Source: Trichosphaerium sp. ATCC 40318 (taxonomy: Eukaryota > Discosea > Flabellinia > Trichosidae). Taken from it: a stretch of DNA of 64,000 nt. This document shows, one piece after another, positions 27,633 to 39,395 of this stretch (positions are counted from its first letter, which is position 1; each line of letters starts with the position of its first letter). The stretch spans positions 1 to 64,000 of the forward strand of contig JALMLS010000505.1 of assembly GCA_038496445.1 (NCBI GenBank), given 5' to 3'. The position numbers were made by a program, and so were the translations under genes. The notes beneath the pieces are model-generated. The model saw only the letters and a list, made by a program, of their open reading frames with translations. It ran no database searches and was not told the DNA's origin.

Positions 27633-28022
27633 GATTAAACTTGCAACATTTATTTTTTTGTAAACACGTGCAAATTTGAAAGTATAAATTGCAGCCAATA
27701 AATATTTACTGCAAACATAGGCAGTTAATTATTGTACACACATGTAATCCACTTCAAAACAGGCAAGTGAGAGTGAGACCTCAACAAGCACTGATAAGCT
27801 TGGTGTAAAATGTTTAAATTGTGTCCATCCCTATTTTGCCTACTCTTCGCAATAGAATCTCAATGGCTCCCGCAGCATACAAGAAAATGTGTGCACAATT
27901 CTTTCTTTTCTATCTCTTGCACTCTTCTTCACGCTTGCCATTGTTACAAAACAATTAGTGCTTAATATACCATTCTCACAACTTAAACACTTGTGTCGGC
28001 AAAACAGTTTTATTGCAATCAC
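27633..28022. other. Short convergent intergenic region
   Basis: This lies between the ends of the CIA30 gene and the long F-box/MORN gene. It contains AATAAA-like sequences and a CACGTG at 27665-27670. No gene is recognised. Confidence 0.4.
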
Positions 28023-29776
28023 TCAAAACATGTTTGAAAAATGTTTCATAAATAATATTACTGTTTTGTTGTATCTCGTAATTATACCTTCAGCATACGT
28101 TCTATGTGCACACAAGTCACCACTACAATCCCATTCCCTATACTCTCCATGAAGCTCACCCTTATCATTGTAAAAGCAAAGAATCTTTAAGTAACCACTG
28201 GAATTCCGATGCCATTCCTTGTACTCATTGTTTAGCTTGCCATTTAGATAATAGCACTTCTTTTTAAGTTGGTTGTTGCATTCATTGTACTCTCCATTAA
28301 GCTCTCCTTCATTGTTATAAAAGCAATGAATGTGTAAATTACCATTGGAATGCCATTCCTTGTACTCCTTGTTCAACTGACCATTTACATAAAAGCAATA
28401 TTTAGATAATATACCTGTATCGAGCCACTCCTTATACTTTCCATGTAAAAGACCATTTACATAAGTACACTGTTTGCTTAACACACCATTCTCATATTCT
28501 TCCTTGTACTTCTTGTTCAACACGCCTTTGATGTAAAAGCATCTCTTACGCAATCTACCAGTTCTATACCAATCCTTATACTCTCCATCTAGGTTACCTT
28601 GACTGTCATAGCAACAATGTTTGTAAAGTACGCCATCCCAATACCACTCCTTGTATTCCTTGAACAAAACACCATTGAAATGAAAGCCTTGCTTACGTAA
28701 TCCCCCCTCACTATTCCACTCCTTGTACTTTCCGTTCAATTGTCCGTTATTGGAGTAATAACATTGTTTACGCAAGACGCTATTACCATGATACTCCTTA
28801 TACTCTCCTGTCAACATACCTTTATTGTCATAAAAGCAATGGATCATTAGCTTGTCTCGCTGGTACCATTTCTTGAACTCTCCGGTGAGATCACCATTTA
28901 CATAATAACAACGTTGTTGTAAGTAGCGTAAAGCACCACCAAAGAGGGTATACCACTCTTTATACTCACCCTCTAATTCACCATTAACATACGAACAGTC
29001 TTTCCATAATTGACCACTTCTTTTCATTTCTTTGTATTCCCCGTGTAGTTTACCTTTGACATAATGACATTGTTTACGCAATTCACTACTATTGGTATGC
29101 CACTCTTTGTACTCACCCTCTAATTTACCATTAACATACGAACAGTCTTTCCATAATTGACCATTTCTTTTCATTTCTTTGTATTCCCCGTGTAGTTTAC
29201 CTTTGATATAATGACATTGTTTACGCAATTCACTATTGGTATGCCACTCTTTGTACTCACCGTTGTATTTGCCAGCAACACGCCAACAGTGTATGCAACG
29301 TCGCCCATTTTTATACCATGTTTTAAACTCACCATCGTATTTGCCATCAACATACCAAGAGTGTACCTTAAGTTTCCCATTAGCATGCCACTGTTGGTAC
29401 TCTCCTTTCAAATTATCATTGCTGTACAAGCAGTGTTTTTTAAGTCGTCCGTTTCCAAACCACTCCTTGGACTCTCCATGGTGCTTACCATGTTTCCAAG
29501 AACCTTTCTGGAGAAGCTTCCACTTTTTCTTGTACAGGCCGTGCTTCTTCCACACACCATGTTTCCTGAGCTTGGAATCGAACCTTGTCGTCAAAGCCAC
29601 GTGTTTTGATAGTAATGGCTATTTGAGATAAGTTTCCGTATCCAAATCGATAATACAAAGGTGTAACTCCACAGGAAGGGTAAAAAGAGGACAAGACTCA
29701 GAGATATCTGTATTTCTCTAATAAGATCATTAAAAACTGAACTAAACAAACTGAATCGATGTACCACAACTTCCAT
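28023..29776 (-). CDS. Long F-box-like protein with 19 MORN-variant (YwqK-type) repeats; nonsense codon in the F-box
   Basis: Exon 1 (ATG at 29774-29776, four codons) joins across a 47-nt intron (29718-29764) to RNTDISESC, then LPVELHLCIIDLDTETYLK, an F-box-like start. An in-frame TAG (29619-29621) sits where the small paralogue has Trp (DLDSKLYQIW against DLDTETYLK-stop), followed in the same frame by PLLSKHVALTTRFDSKLRKHG. About 19 repeats of some 23-24 residues follow (GEYKEWHTNS..LRKQCHY..GKLH). Downstream of the TAG the frame is open for more than 520 codons, so the repeats have stayed coding. The F-box may be lost by a recent TGG-to-TAG change, with translation restarting inside. Such F-box/MORN-variant proteins abound in giant DNA viruses and their hosts. 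A role in ubiquitin targeting is inferred only. Confidence 0.75.
28951..29260 (-). repeat. Recent tandem duplication of two MORN-variant repeats (about 150 bp)
   Basis: Within the long F-box/MORN gene a pair of repeats (GEYKEWHTNS..LRKQCHY and GEYKEMKR.GQLWKDCSY) occurs twice in a row. The DNA is almost identical over about 150 bp per copy, including the same ACATACGAACAGTCTTTCC stretch. The other repeats in the gene are much more diverged, so this duplication is recent. Confidence 0.85.
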
Positions 29777-29957
29777 TGTTGTTTCAAGCGTTTTTTGTTC
29801 AAAAATAAAGTCAAACACAAGCAAGTTGACAGGCGTTCAACACGAAAACACGTGACACAAAGAAAAACAACACTTGTTCTAGTTTAAGGTTTATCAGACT
29901 GTATCGGGTCACAAGCAAAGGCAACTAAAGCTGTACTAAAGCGGGTTGTACTGTTTA

Positions 29958-30964
29958 TTAAGGGCACAAATTAAAGCAGCCACAGCACGTGAGGTAGAGA
30001 TCTCCGAGGCAAGCAGCGCAATCTGCACAACATTCGCAAACAGGATAGTCACAACTGCAAGATAGACCGCAAGAAGCCAACTTTACAGCACAATCTGCCT
30101 GAGGGCAATCACCACCAGCGTTATCCTTACTAACTTCTAACTTTCCGCACAAGTCGCCCCAGTGGTTGTCAATATCAAAGATACTAGTACTCTGTGGTCC
30201 AAGCCTAATACTTTCGATTGTTCGCGCCAACGTAGCTAGGTCGCTTCAGCAAGAGGATTCAAATTGAAGAAAAAGAGACTTCGAGGCTTACCTGTAGCTA
30301 GTTTTGATTGAGTTTTGTATGGCGCGTTTCCAACGGTTTCGTCCCAGTAGTCTGCCACAACATCAGTGTCGTTGTGTTGCCAATGATCGAGGTGATGTAC
30401 ACCAACACTTTCTTCGCCTGGCAGTCGGTTACTTTTTACGTCAAAAATCACGTGATTTGTTGGAACAGTTTGTCGACTTTTAAAGATGAAAGATTTGTAT
30501 ATTACGCAGTCCCGTACCAATGTAGGTGAATGCATCGAATGTAGGGACTTTCATCTTCCCTTCAAGAGGAAACTTGTAACATTTTGCTTTCTCTTCGGAT
30601 ATTTCAATAACGAACCTCTCACTCTACCATAGCGTCAACGAGAAAAAATTAACTACTTTCCAACTAAATAAAAAAAAAACCGGTTGAATACCCTATTGAA
30701 AAGACGATAGTACTCCCTTCGCATAGCCTTTCCCATGTGGTCTCTCTCTTCTGCTACTTTTTCAGCTTGTAGCGTTACATCATACCACCATCTGCCATGA
30801 GCTTGCTTCTCAGCATCCCTAAATAATCGTAAAAAAGGTCTCGTTTTAAAAAAGTGTCACCTTGTGTCAGTAAATGAAGCAGAGAAAGAATTTGGCCACA
30901 GAGGGGTTGGTACGGCAATAGCTACAACCAAAAACGCGAAAATTACAGTAATATAAGACTTCAT
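29958..30964 (-). CDS. Secreted protein with Cys-rich C-terminus, family not recognised
   Basis: It starts MKSYITVIFAFLVVAIAVPT, a clear signal peptide. The next part reads PLWPNSFSASFTDTR, AHGRWWYDVTLQAEK and MRREYYRLFN, then YKFPLEGKMKVPTFDAF. That order (WP..F.asf, G.wyYD, C...L.G.m..P) recalls ependymin-like and related secreted lipid-binding families, but I am not sure. A middle segment, VGVHHLDHWQHNDTDVV, follows. The last 60 residues hold about 18 cysteines in CxC, CC and CxxC patterns (DYPVCECCADCAACLGD), ending FNLCP. Introns have gtga, gtac and gtaa donors. One junction near 30530 is uncertain. A disulfide-rich extracellular role is likely. Confidence 0.6.
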
Positions 30965-31639
30965 GCTTGTTGTTAAGAACACTTTATGGGAATGTATTGT
31001 GTGCACAAAGTGTCACATAAAATGTTCAGCATAGATAAAATTTGTTTCTTTGCAAAAAGTATTCTCTTACGCTTTTACATGTAACTAAGTGCTCTGTTCA
31101 GCCGGTTGAGTACAATGTGAACTTTAAATTTAACAATTGACTCAGAGACCTAGAAGAAAGCCTAAGAAAGCAGCAAGGATGGGAAAAAACAAGAAGGTTA
31201 TAACGTGACAAAGGGAAGACTAAGATTGTAAGAACAGTGAGTTACTATTAACAGAATAACTGTCAACAAAATACGTTCATTAAATGTACTTCCGGTAAAA
31301 TATTAACTCCTGCGAACTTGTCAACCATTCCGTTTTGAAACGTGTATCACTTGATTTGTACAGTTGAATGTTTCACCGCTATCCATGTGAGTATCTTATT
31401 GTAACAAATACTACAAACAATGAAGAGGAACCAGTTAATCTCATCTCACTACAGCAATAAACTCACTTCACTTAGCAAGAAACGGAGACGGCGAAAAAGT
31501 TTCAATATTGATAAGTCAGCGCTGATGTTAACGGCGTACAGCTTTACTATCCAGTAACGTAGCAAAATATCTATAAAACGAATAAACCGAGCAGCCTAGT
31601 AAAATTATTGCCTAATGTACAAGGAGGCTTTATTGTGAG
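30965..31639. other. Intergenic, nothing recognised
   Basis: This is the region between the start of the secreted Cys-rich gene and the 3' end of Rab A. No gene, repeat or RNA is recognised. Confidence 0.4.
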
Positions 31640-32588
31640 TTACTTGTTAAACCCAAACCAAGATTGTACGGTCAAGAAGAACGAAGTACTATTTTCTGAA
31701 GGTATAATAACTCTCTCACTTGTAGATTCTTCTAAGTGGCGCCCTGCCTTTATATGCATATCTTCAGCACGGCTGATCATATCATCAAACATCTCAAAAA
31801 CGCCAGTGCCCTGTTAAAAGAAAAACAATCAGAAAAGGGACAAACAACAGAAGGAACGTTTTCTTATTTTTTTCTCGTACTTCTTTTGCACTGACTTCAA
31901 AATATGAAACACCCCAAAAGTCTGCCAGCTCACGTCCTTCTTTGGTTGATACATCTCGTTTATCTTTTAAATCTATTTTGTTGCCTACAATGGCAATACA
32001 ACATTGCTGATCTTTTGTTAACTCCATCACCTTTTCATACTTTGCTACTCTTTCAAAAGTGTTTCGTTGTGTGACATCAAACACAACAAATGCTATGTGG
32101 CTTCCTCTAACAAACGATCTGGCTTAAAATTTACATTAGCATATTAGCAGGAGGTAATAATATTACTTAGATTTGATAAACCCCGCTCCCTTCCAGCAGT
32201 ACTAAAAAAAGTCAACATTTTCTTATGTTTTCTGTCACGTGTTTTTAGCAGGAAAGACGATACGTACTCCCATATTTGTAACTTTATGTCTTTGATCACT
32301 TTCCCTTGTAGGTGTTTAATGTACTAAAACAAGATGAGATTCTAACTAAACGACCACAAAAAGAATGTAACATACAAACTCTACACCAATAGTCATCCTG
32401 CTATCTGAGAATTTATTTTCATTGTATCTTCTAATAATTGATGATTTACCCACTCGTAGACCTGTTTGATAGTAAACTAGCGAGAATAAGTTAAAAACAG
32501 TACCAGTGTCGCCCAACAGTATTATTTTGGTTGGAACAGTCTTCTTTCTATATTTAGGAGCGGTATTATTTGCTGTTCCCTTCGGCAT
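31640..32588 (-). CDS. Atypical Rab-like GTPase A
   Basis: Exon 1 encodes MPKGTANNTAPKYRKKTVPT then KIILLGDTG. A 42-nt intron (32462-32503) interrupts the P-loop, and the joined sequence reads GDTGLRVGKSS, two residues longer than the usual GDTGVGKSS. Switch II reads LQIWDTAGRERGLSNL, with Arg (codon 32189-32191) where Ras-family enzymes have the catalytic Gln. NKID (IVGNKIDLKD) and SAK (EVSAKEG) are intact. The C-terminus, FFLTVQSWFGFNK, has no cysteines for prenylation but is aromatic and amphipathic. The middle (FDVTQRNTFERVAKYEKVM) resembles Rab5/Rab21. It should bind GTP but hydrolyse it slowly or differently, and attach to membranes by another route. Rab B at 47.2 kb shares all these traits. 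Confidence 0.85.
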
Positions 32589-33180
32589 TGTCGGTTACTG
32601 TTTTTATGAAAACTGAAATAAAAAGAATGTCACTGACTGCTTTTTATGACTCAAGTGTGACTAGTTTTCCCCAAGCTCGATGGAGAGCTTGTGTTGTACT
32701 GTACTGTAAAGCCGATCGCGCCTGTATTTAAGCTTGCTTAAGCCAATAAACCAAACAGTGTGACCAGTGTTTGTGCGAATTCTTTCAGCTTGTCACACTT
32801 CTTTTAAAGCATCACACATTGTCAACCAATGACGAGCCTGAAATTGTTGGAAGGCTAGCAAACTAGTATAGCGACATTAGGCTTATACCGATGTCTGGAA
32901 TGACCAGTAATTGGGTCAATTCCATAAATGCTACCAGTGAGACAGTTAAAGTGCCAAGAACTCACTATCAAGAAAAAAAATAAGACTTGAATGAGACAAT
33001 AGTAAGATTGCAAACGTACCGACCTATTGTTGACCCAAATGCAACTTTTTTTTTTGTTTGCTTTCACGAAAATTGGAGAAGAGACGCATTAACACACGAA
33101 ATGGAGGAACTGTGTTGGTAAGCAAATATCCATTCACCGCCAGACGTGGAACTTACGTTTATTACTGAAAAAGCGAACTT

Positions 33181-33848
33181 ATGTGCTGTTGTTGTATTGC
33201 CGGCGCTGGAGCTGCTGCAGGTAGCGCGTACCAACAAAATAAGATGAAAAGAGAGCAACATCATATGATAGATGATCGTTATGGTCCTAGATATGGTTCA
33301 AACCCACCAGGTAATATTTCTAACGAAGTTTCATCTGAAGAAAAAAAAATTAGTCACGTGCGCCCTTTTTTTGAGCCGGTGAGAAGAAACTAAACAAAGC
33401 CTGGAAACGCACTCTTTTTGAACAAACTAGGCAGCTTGAGGCTCACTCAAAACGTCGCTGAGAATTCTTTTGATAATAAAACCAAACGATTTTGTTCCTG
33501 TTTATTTACGAATAACAGTCTACAATTTCATCTTTGTTATGGGCTTGCCTTGTGACCTTGATTGATTTTTACGTAGGACACTATCCTCACAATCATTATG
33601 CTCCTCAAGGTTATGGTCACGGAGGACCTCCTGGCGGATATCCACCTCACCACAATACGTATCCACCACAACACCACGGATATCCTCCTCCAGGTAATCT
33701 CATCAGAAGGAATACATTTTTTCAAATTTCTTCTCGTTTGGTTCCATGTGGACTGACTGTCTATGGCTATACTCAATTTAATTGTTTTATAGGACAACAA
33801 CACATGGCATCTGCACCTGTACCACCATACAATCCAAACTACCAATAA
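33181..33848 (+). CDS. Small Gly/Pro/His/Tyr-rich protein with MCCCC N-terminus
   Basis: Three exons encode a short protein. Exon 1 reads MCCCCIAGAGAAAGSAYQQNK, four cysteines followed by a Gly/Ala stretch that could insert in or lie on a membrane. Exons 2 and 3 are rich in Pro, Gly, His and Tyr (GHYPHNHYAPQGYGHGG, NTYPPQHHGYPPP) and end PVPPYNPNYQ. Introns run from CCACCAG|gtaata to tacgtag, and from CCTCCAG|gtaatc to tatag. The cysteine cluster at the start is a classic S-acylation target, and a DHHC palmitoyltransferase gene lies convergently 60 bp away. The function is unknown. The tail resembles adaptor PPxY-type or low-complexity scramblase-like tails, but no domain is identified. Confidence 0.7.
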
Positions 33849-33910
33849 ACGTGATAAAACTGCGAAACAATAAGCAAGAGGGAAAAATGTCATTTTTAAT
33901 ACGGATTTTT

Positions 33911-36850
33911 TTACAAGTGCTTATCACCAGCTTCTGCATCACTAGTCTTATAAAACATAATCTCTTTCCAATTGCCGATAATACCTTTATCATAAAAATT
34001 GCTGAATTTCCCGTTTTCGTCTTTAAGGTAGTCATAACGGTACCAATTAGCATTTTCGTTTGTAGTGAATCCACGAGAAATCAAATACATGTTGCTCAAT
34101 GTTAACGGCGTTAAAAATGCCAGCATCATATTGTCCCTGTTATAACACATAAGTATCTTTAGACTGTAACAAGATTTAAAAAATGGTCAGTCTGATAGCT
34201 GTTTTAATGCCTAAAGAAGGCGAAAAATCCAACAACAGAAAAAGAAATGTATTACATTACATTATTCGTCCTTTCGTTTCAAACACCGAAAGCGTACCAG
34301 ATATACAATGATAATAACCAAGGGTGGGTTCCATACACATGAGCTAGATTACCCCAGAATGTACCAGGAAGTCCATCAACGCAAAATAAGTCTAGAAGAA
34401 AGCATAAGCTTAAATCAAGAAATCAAATACCAAAACTGTCGTACAAATATAATTATATCTCGCTAGAACAAGAAGACAAGTCGCCATACATGCCATAAAA
34501 TATATGAAATGAAAGTGGTTACGAATACCAACACAATTGTTTATCCAAGGGCAATGATGATCCATACGATAAACACATCTGTTAAAAAATTATTAGATAT
34601 TCTTCAAAAAAAAATTTGCTGGTGTAGTTGTACTTGTTGCATATACGACAATGCTTTGATCTGACACTCTTTTTAATCTATACACCAACTATTAGTATTT
34701 TAAGACAAAGAAAGAAAAAAAGTTGCGAACGGGAGTCAAGGATGGGTAACGTACAAGGCAAGTTGAACAAAATTGCTTTGGAATAGTCTTTTGATTAAAA
34801 TGTTCTTCGATACCCTGGAAAGACATAATATAAGAAATGAGGTGTTAATACCTATCACATACTATGGAATCGTTTTGGGAACCACATATCCAACCAGGAT
34901 TATCATTTACAGCCTTAGAAAGAGTGAGATAAAAAACGTCAGGTTTTTAGCGATGTTACATGACAATAATGTACCTTGTAATACGCGTAACATCCATAAA
35001 AAAATCCAACATTACCAGGTAATATAAACCATAATTCTTGTTGTACTTCAGGGCCAGTGAATTGTTAAGACCAAATAAATACTACAACAGTTTCGAAAAC
35101 GAAAAAAAAAAATCAGGTGAAAATAAGAAGAATGACTTTACAGGTTGTTATGCCAATTATCAAAACATTCAGTAGGATACGAGTGATAGTGTAGTACCAG
35201 AAATTAAAACAAGATATTGCTAGAGTAACTGCCGCCCATACTACCAACGTAGGGTTCTTTTTAAGAATAAAATCGTCACTAGTAAACAGCCGAAACAAAA
35301 TATAAAACCAAATCATCATACCTAAAACAGTACATTTGAGAGAGATGTACATTTAATATTTAATGTATAAAATAAACCAAATAGTTCTTGTTGATATAAA
35401 ACAAACAATAATGAATAAATAGTAATTGCTAATAGCTGAGAACTGAAGAAAGTGCAAAAAGATGCCTAAAAAAGAGATTTTCGACTTTTTGTTTTGGAAC
35501 CATTCAACGAAAAGCGTACAACCACAAGCCAAGTAAAAGTTATAGCTGAAAGCTATAAGCATAACTACAAGCCAAAATCCGGCTGAAAAAGCATATCCCC
35601 ATTCACGCTATAAGAAGAAGAATAAGCAAAAAAAATACAAAAGAAAATTCGTTTCCCAGTTTCTTGTGTACTTACAACATATCTGGGTGCCTTTAAGTAT
35701 CGTAAAATATGTTCTATACGATCACTAACATCCCTGTTATTGGCTTCAGTAGCAATATCGAACGCTGTGTTATTATCATTGTCTCTGATTTCGAGGTGCG
35801 TTCTTTCGATTTCTGATGAATGCAGTATCGTATAAGCTACATCCTCATCACCCGTTTTGGCGCATAAGTGTAATGGTGTCTTTCCTGAGAGTTTTTAGCA
35901 CATTTTAGAGTATTACACAGAGAAAAATAAGATAGAGCAATGGTGAAAGCATTGAGATAACATAAAGTTAGATTATCTGTAGAAAAAATATCCGAACAAA
36001 CAATTAATACCTTCATTATCTTGCATGGTGAACACTGTATAATGCTTAGCCAACCTTTCAAATAAATCTTCGTGACCCAAAGCAGCCCAGTGTATAGGCT
36101 ACAACGAATAAGGTTTGAATACAAAAACGAGAAACAGAAGTGACGCACAAGTCTACCCATTTGATCTTTGGAAAATAATAAAGATTTAACAGTTGGATCG
36201 TACAACAAGTATGTAACAACTAAAGTGTGCCCTCCAATAACTGCAGTATGTAATACAGTCCTTCCACGAGCATCTGTCAACGATTAGTTTGCCATATAAG
36301 TCCATCATCTCGTTCAAATAAAAAAGTTTTACTACCTGTCTTGTTAAGATCAGCGCCTCTCTTTATGAGATACTCTACTGCGCTCACACAACCGCCTGTA
36401 ACAGCTAGATGAAGTGGTGTTTCTTTATATTCCTCAGTAGTTACGTTTACATCAACTAACGTATAATTAGAGCACGTTAATACGCAATAAGAAAAATAAG
36501 AAAACTCGTCCACGTTGCGTACTGTTTTTTGACACAAGGAAATTAAGCACATGCATATTTCCGCGTAGTGCTGCATGATGGATTGGATGGTAGCCGCTGT
36601 AACGAATTAATATTTGTGTAATGTTACAAGTAGGTTTTGCAAGGAAAATGGCCTTGAGCAAACTGCTGAATCTCGTTTTTGATGTGTATTTGGTTCGTAA
36701 GCAATAATACCCTTTGTCAGGAGTAGACAGACTCTGTCCATTGTGTAGCGCCTCTTCACATGCCTCCAAGGTGTTTAACTTATAATCTACGCCATTTAGA
36801 TAACTAAAAATCCAGATTGTACAATGTAGTACCATCTTTGAAAATTTCAT
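33911..36850 (-). CDS. Ankyrin-repeat DHHC palmit​oyltransferase (Akr1/HIP14-like)
   Basis: The N-terminal ankyrin repeats read in order: [72 protein letters not shown] and [16 protein letters not shown]. Several transmembrane segments (34.9-35.6 kb) follow, then the catalytic [20 protein letters not shown] (DHHC at 34546-34566, complement). The C-terminus has [19 protein letters not shown] and the N..YDKG..GN motif. This arrangement is that of Akr1/ZDHHC17-type S-acyltransferases of Golgi or endosomes, which attach palmitate to cytosolic cysteines while the ankyrins select substrates. At least ten short introns occur. The start at 36850 ([10 protein letters not shown]) is chosen because the frame is open from there; the first exon is uncertain. 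Confidence 0.87.
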
Positions 36851-37042
36851 CTTTGTTTTGCGTAGTTTTCCATATTAGCTCCCATCGTGTACGTTTGAGT
36901 TCTTTTTGAAACCTTTCGTCTGTACAGGGTTATTTTACTCTTATTAACATTTTCAGGTGTTGTACCAGGTGTTATTGTAGTGTCTTCGCCCATCATGGCG
37001 ATCCACCAGTCAAGTTAATTCTTAATTGTATCGCGAGTGAGA

Positions 37043-39129
37043 ATGAGTTCAAAGCAGCAAGGTGGTCCAAAGTGTACGTATTTACGCGAAATTAGTTATT
37101 GAGAGGTAAAATAGATGGCTTTGGAAGCTTTCCACCACCTCGCAAACCAAAAGGGCGGCCTTTGCCCAGGGCGTCTGATATACCAACAATTGATGACATA
37201 AGCGTTCCTCAGCTCAAATTGCGTTCGACACAAAACCAGGCTAACCAAACGTATTCAGCGTCGCTTTGTACGTAATCTACGACTAAGTTGTGGCGTAGGG
37301 TCACTTTCTGTCACTACTGCTCTGTTTGCGTTTTTCATGCTCCCAATAACTTTGTCGTACTTACAATAATGTAGCTACACCTAAATTTCACTCCTACTGG
37401 TATTTGCAAGCACTTGAAAAATATACAGAGCTGCAACGAGGCGCTTCATCGCGTAGTGACTTCGATAAAAGTCCAAGAGTGCCAATAAACAAAGTCTTAA
37501 CCGGCACATTTTTTAATTCGGCATACGCTTCTACACTGGATCCAGAAACGTACTCAAGCTTGCCATTCGATCCTTTCAAAGTAATGAGACTTGAAAATGG
37601 GCGATTAGCGCGACTAATGCAAGTACGTCCAAGATGCTGTCAAACTGCACCAAAACGTTTATGGCTATTCTCTTATTTGTCTAAAAGGATGATTCCGGCT
37701 CAGTTATTATGGCTGTCCATGATCCTTCAGATGGTGCAGTTGCTTCTTTAGTTGATTTGGGAGATCATGTACCAGATCAGTTCAAGAAAGATGCAGACTT
37801 GCGTGCAGTTGAGCATGAGTATATTGAGTGGAAGAAAGAAGTTGAAGTAAGTCCCAATAATTTTTTCCGTATTTTATCCGAAGGCCTTCGTTGGATGTTT
37901 CTAGTGCAACTCATTAATGCTAATTTAGCGTAAAAATATTGCTAGAATGGCAATAGATCAGCTTAATAATGAAACAATGCCAGAAAGCCGCCGAGAGGAA
38001 TATGGTACGTTTGTATTTTTTGAAACTATTTATTTATGTACATATTAGAGGACTCTCTTCACTGGTTGCATCCATTCAGATTGAACAAGCGTGAAGTATC
38101 AAAAGGTTTAACAAAAGAAGAACAAGAAGGCTGGCTTCGAATGGCTAAATGTACGGTCTTTAACAGAGCTTTGTATGACACATTACTTACCGTTCTCTTT
38201 AGTGCCTGCTAAACAATTTTTATCAATTTTTTATCCGAATTTTATGCGATTGCTTGGTAAGTGATTGGTAGCTTGCTTCTCTGACATTGTTTCTTTAGAA
38301 TTCGAAGAGCAACGTGCTATACAGAAAATGGACTTGTTTAGACTTGAGAAACCAGAAGGAAGTACGTTACCCCAATGATTTTTTTCACGAACATTTTTTT
38401 TATCAATACGTTTTTGTTGTATTTGGGAGGTCTCTTACATGGTTTTAGTGTCTGATGCTGATTGGAAGTTTGAGAGACGTAGAAAAGAACTCGAAATAGA
38501 TACAAGAATGGATAAGTTCATTTCTATAACAAAGGCTACAAAAGAATCATGGTTGGATACAAGCAATTGGTTCAGTAAGGAATAATTTTAAAATTATTTG
38601 TTTTTTTTATGTTATCTACGATTGCTAGTATCTTACATGAGTGTTTAGTGGCTAGAAAAGTTCATAATAGACTTAGTGACCTCGAAACTATGCTTTATGA
38701 TGTACCCGAGGATACTCAAGAGACTCAAGAGTACATGAATTTAGAACTCGCTTTAAAATCCATCGCTAGTACGTTTTCGGTTTTTCACACTTTGTCGAAA
38801 GATAGCTCGTCCTATTTATATGCAATAAACTCACTCTAATGTTTAATGTTATAGAGGATAATGCTTTACCTAAATCCGAAGTCCTACGCGCAAAAGAAGA
38901 CAGGAGAATAGCAGAGGCTAATAAAAATAAGCCAGAAACAAACGAAGCAAAACCTTTTAAAATACCAATACAAAGAGCTTACTTTGGTTCTGGAATAGTC
39001 GATTATCTTACTGGAGAGAAAGAAGAAGAAGAAGTACCGCCGGCGGATGAGGATGAGGAAGAGGATGAGTATGCAAATTATGGTCAACTTAACACAAACA
39101 CCGGTATGTTTACTGAGAAGCAAAACTAG
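37043..39129 (+). CDS. Unrecognised multi-exon protein
   Basis: It starts MSSKQQGGPK, followed by a Pro/Arg-rich stretch (GFGSFPPPRKPKGRPLPRASD). Later parts read FHSYWYLQALEKYTELQRGA, FFNSAYASTLDPETYSSLPF, RLARLMQDDSGSVIMAVHDP and EYIEWKKEVE, then WLHPFRLNKREVSKGL and FLSIFYPNFMRLLEFEEQ. The second half is helical and highly charged. The C-terminus has IPIQRAYFGSGIVDYLTGE then an acidic run (EEEEVPPADEDEEEDEY). No signal peptide, membrane segment or known domain is visible. At least nine short introns (gtacgt, gtaagt donors) join in frame. The last exon may end at TAG 39127-39129, or splice at ACCG|gtatgt to a short tail. It is a well-supported gene of unknown function. Confidence 0.65.
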
Positions 39130-39395
39130 TTTTTTTTATTGATTTTATTCTCTTTCTGTTTTTTTTTCTTTTCTGACCTCCTGATTTACTTGTTATTCAG
39201 GATGGTCAAAGTCAACAAGAAAATAAAAAACAAAAATAATACTTGCGTGTCAATAAAAATATTATTCAAATTCTTTCCTTTGAGGCCTGGACTTGAAGGA
39301 GATCCGAAGTTTTTTTCCCATTTTTTTTTTCTTGTTGTGTTGTACTTGCATTATGTCGTTTAATAAATGTTCCAGTGAGAGTTGATGAATCAGCT

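Noticed and set aside
28023-29600. A 525-codon gene starting at 29600.
   Set aside because: The codon there is GTG (Val), not ATG. Homology with the paralogue shows the coding frame extends upstream through a TAG into an F-box-like exon.
29211-29631. Two plus-strand frames of about 130 codons.
   Set aside because: They are antisense shadows of the MORN-variant repeats and mirror their period.
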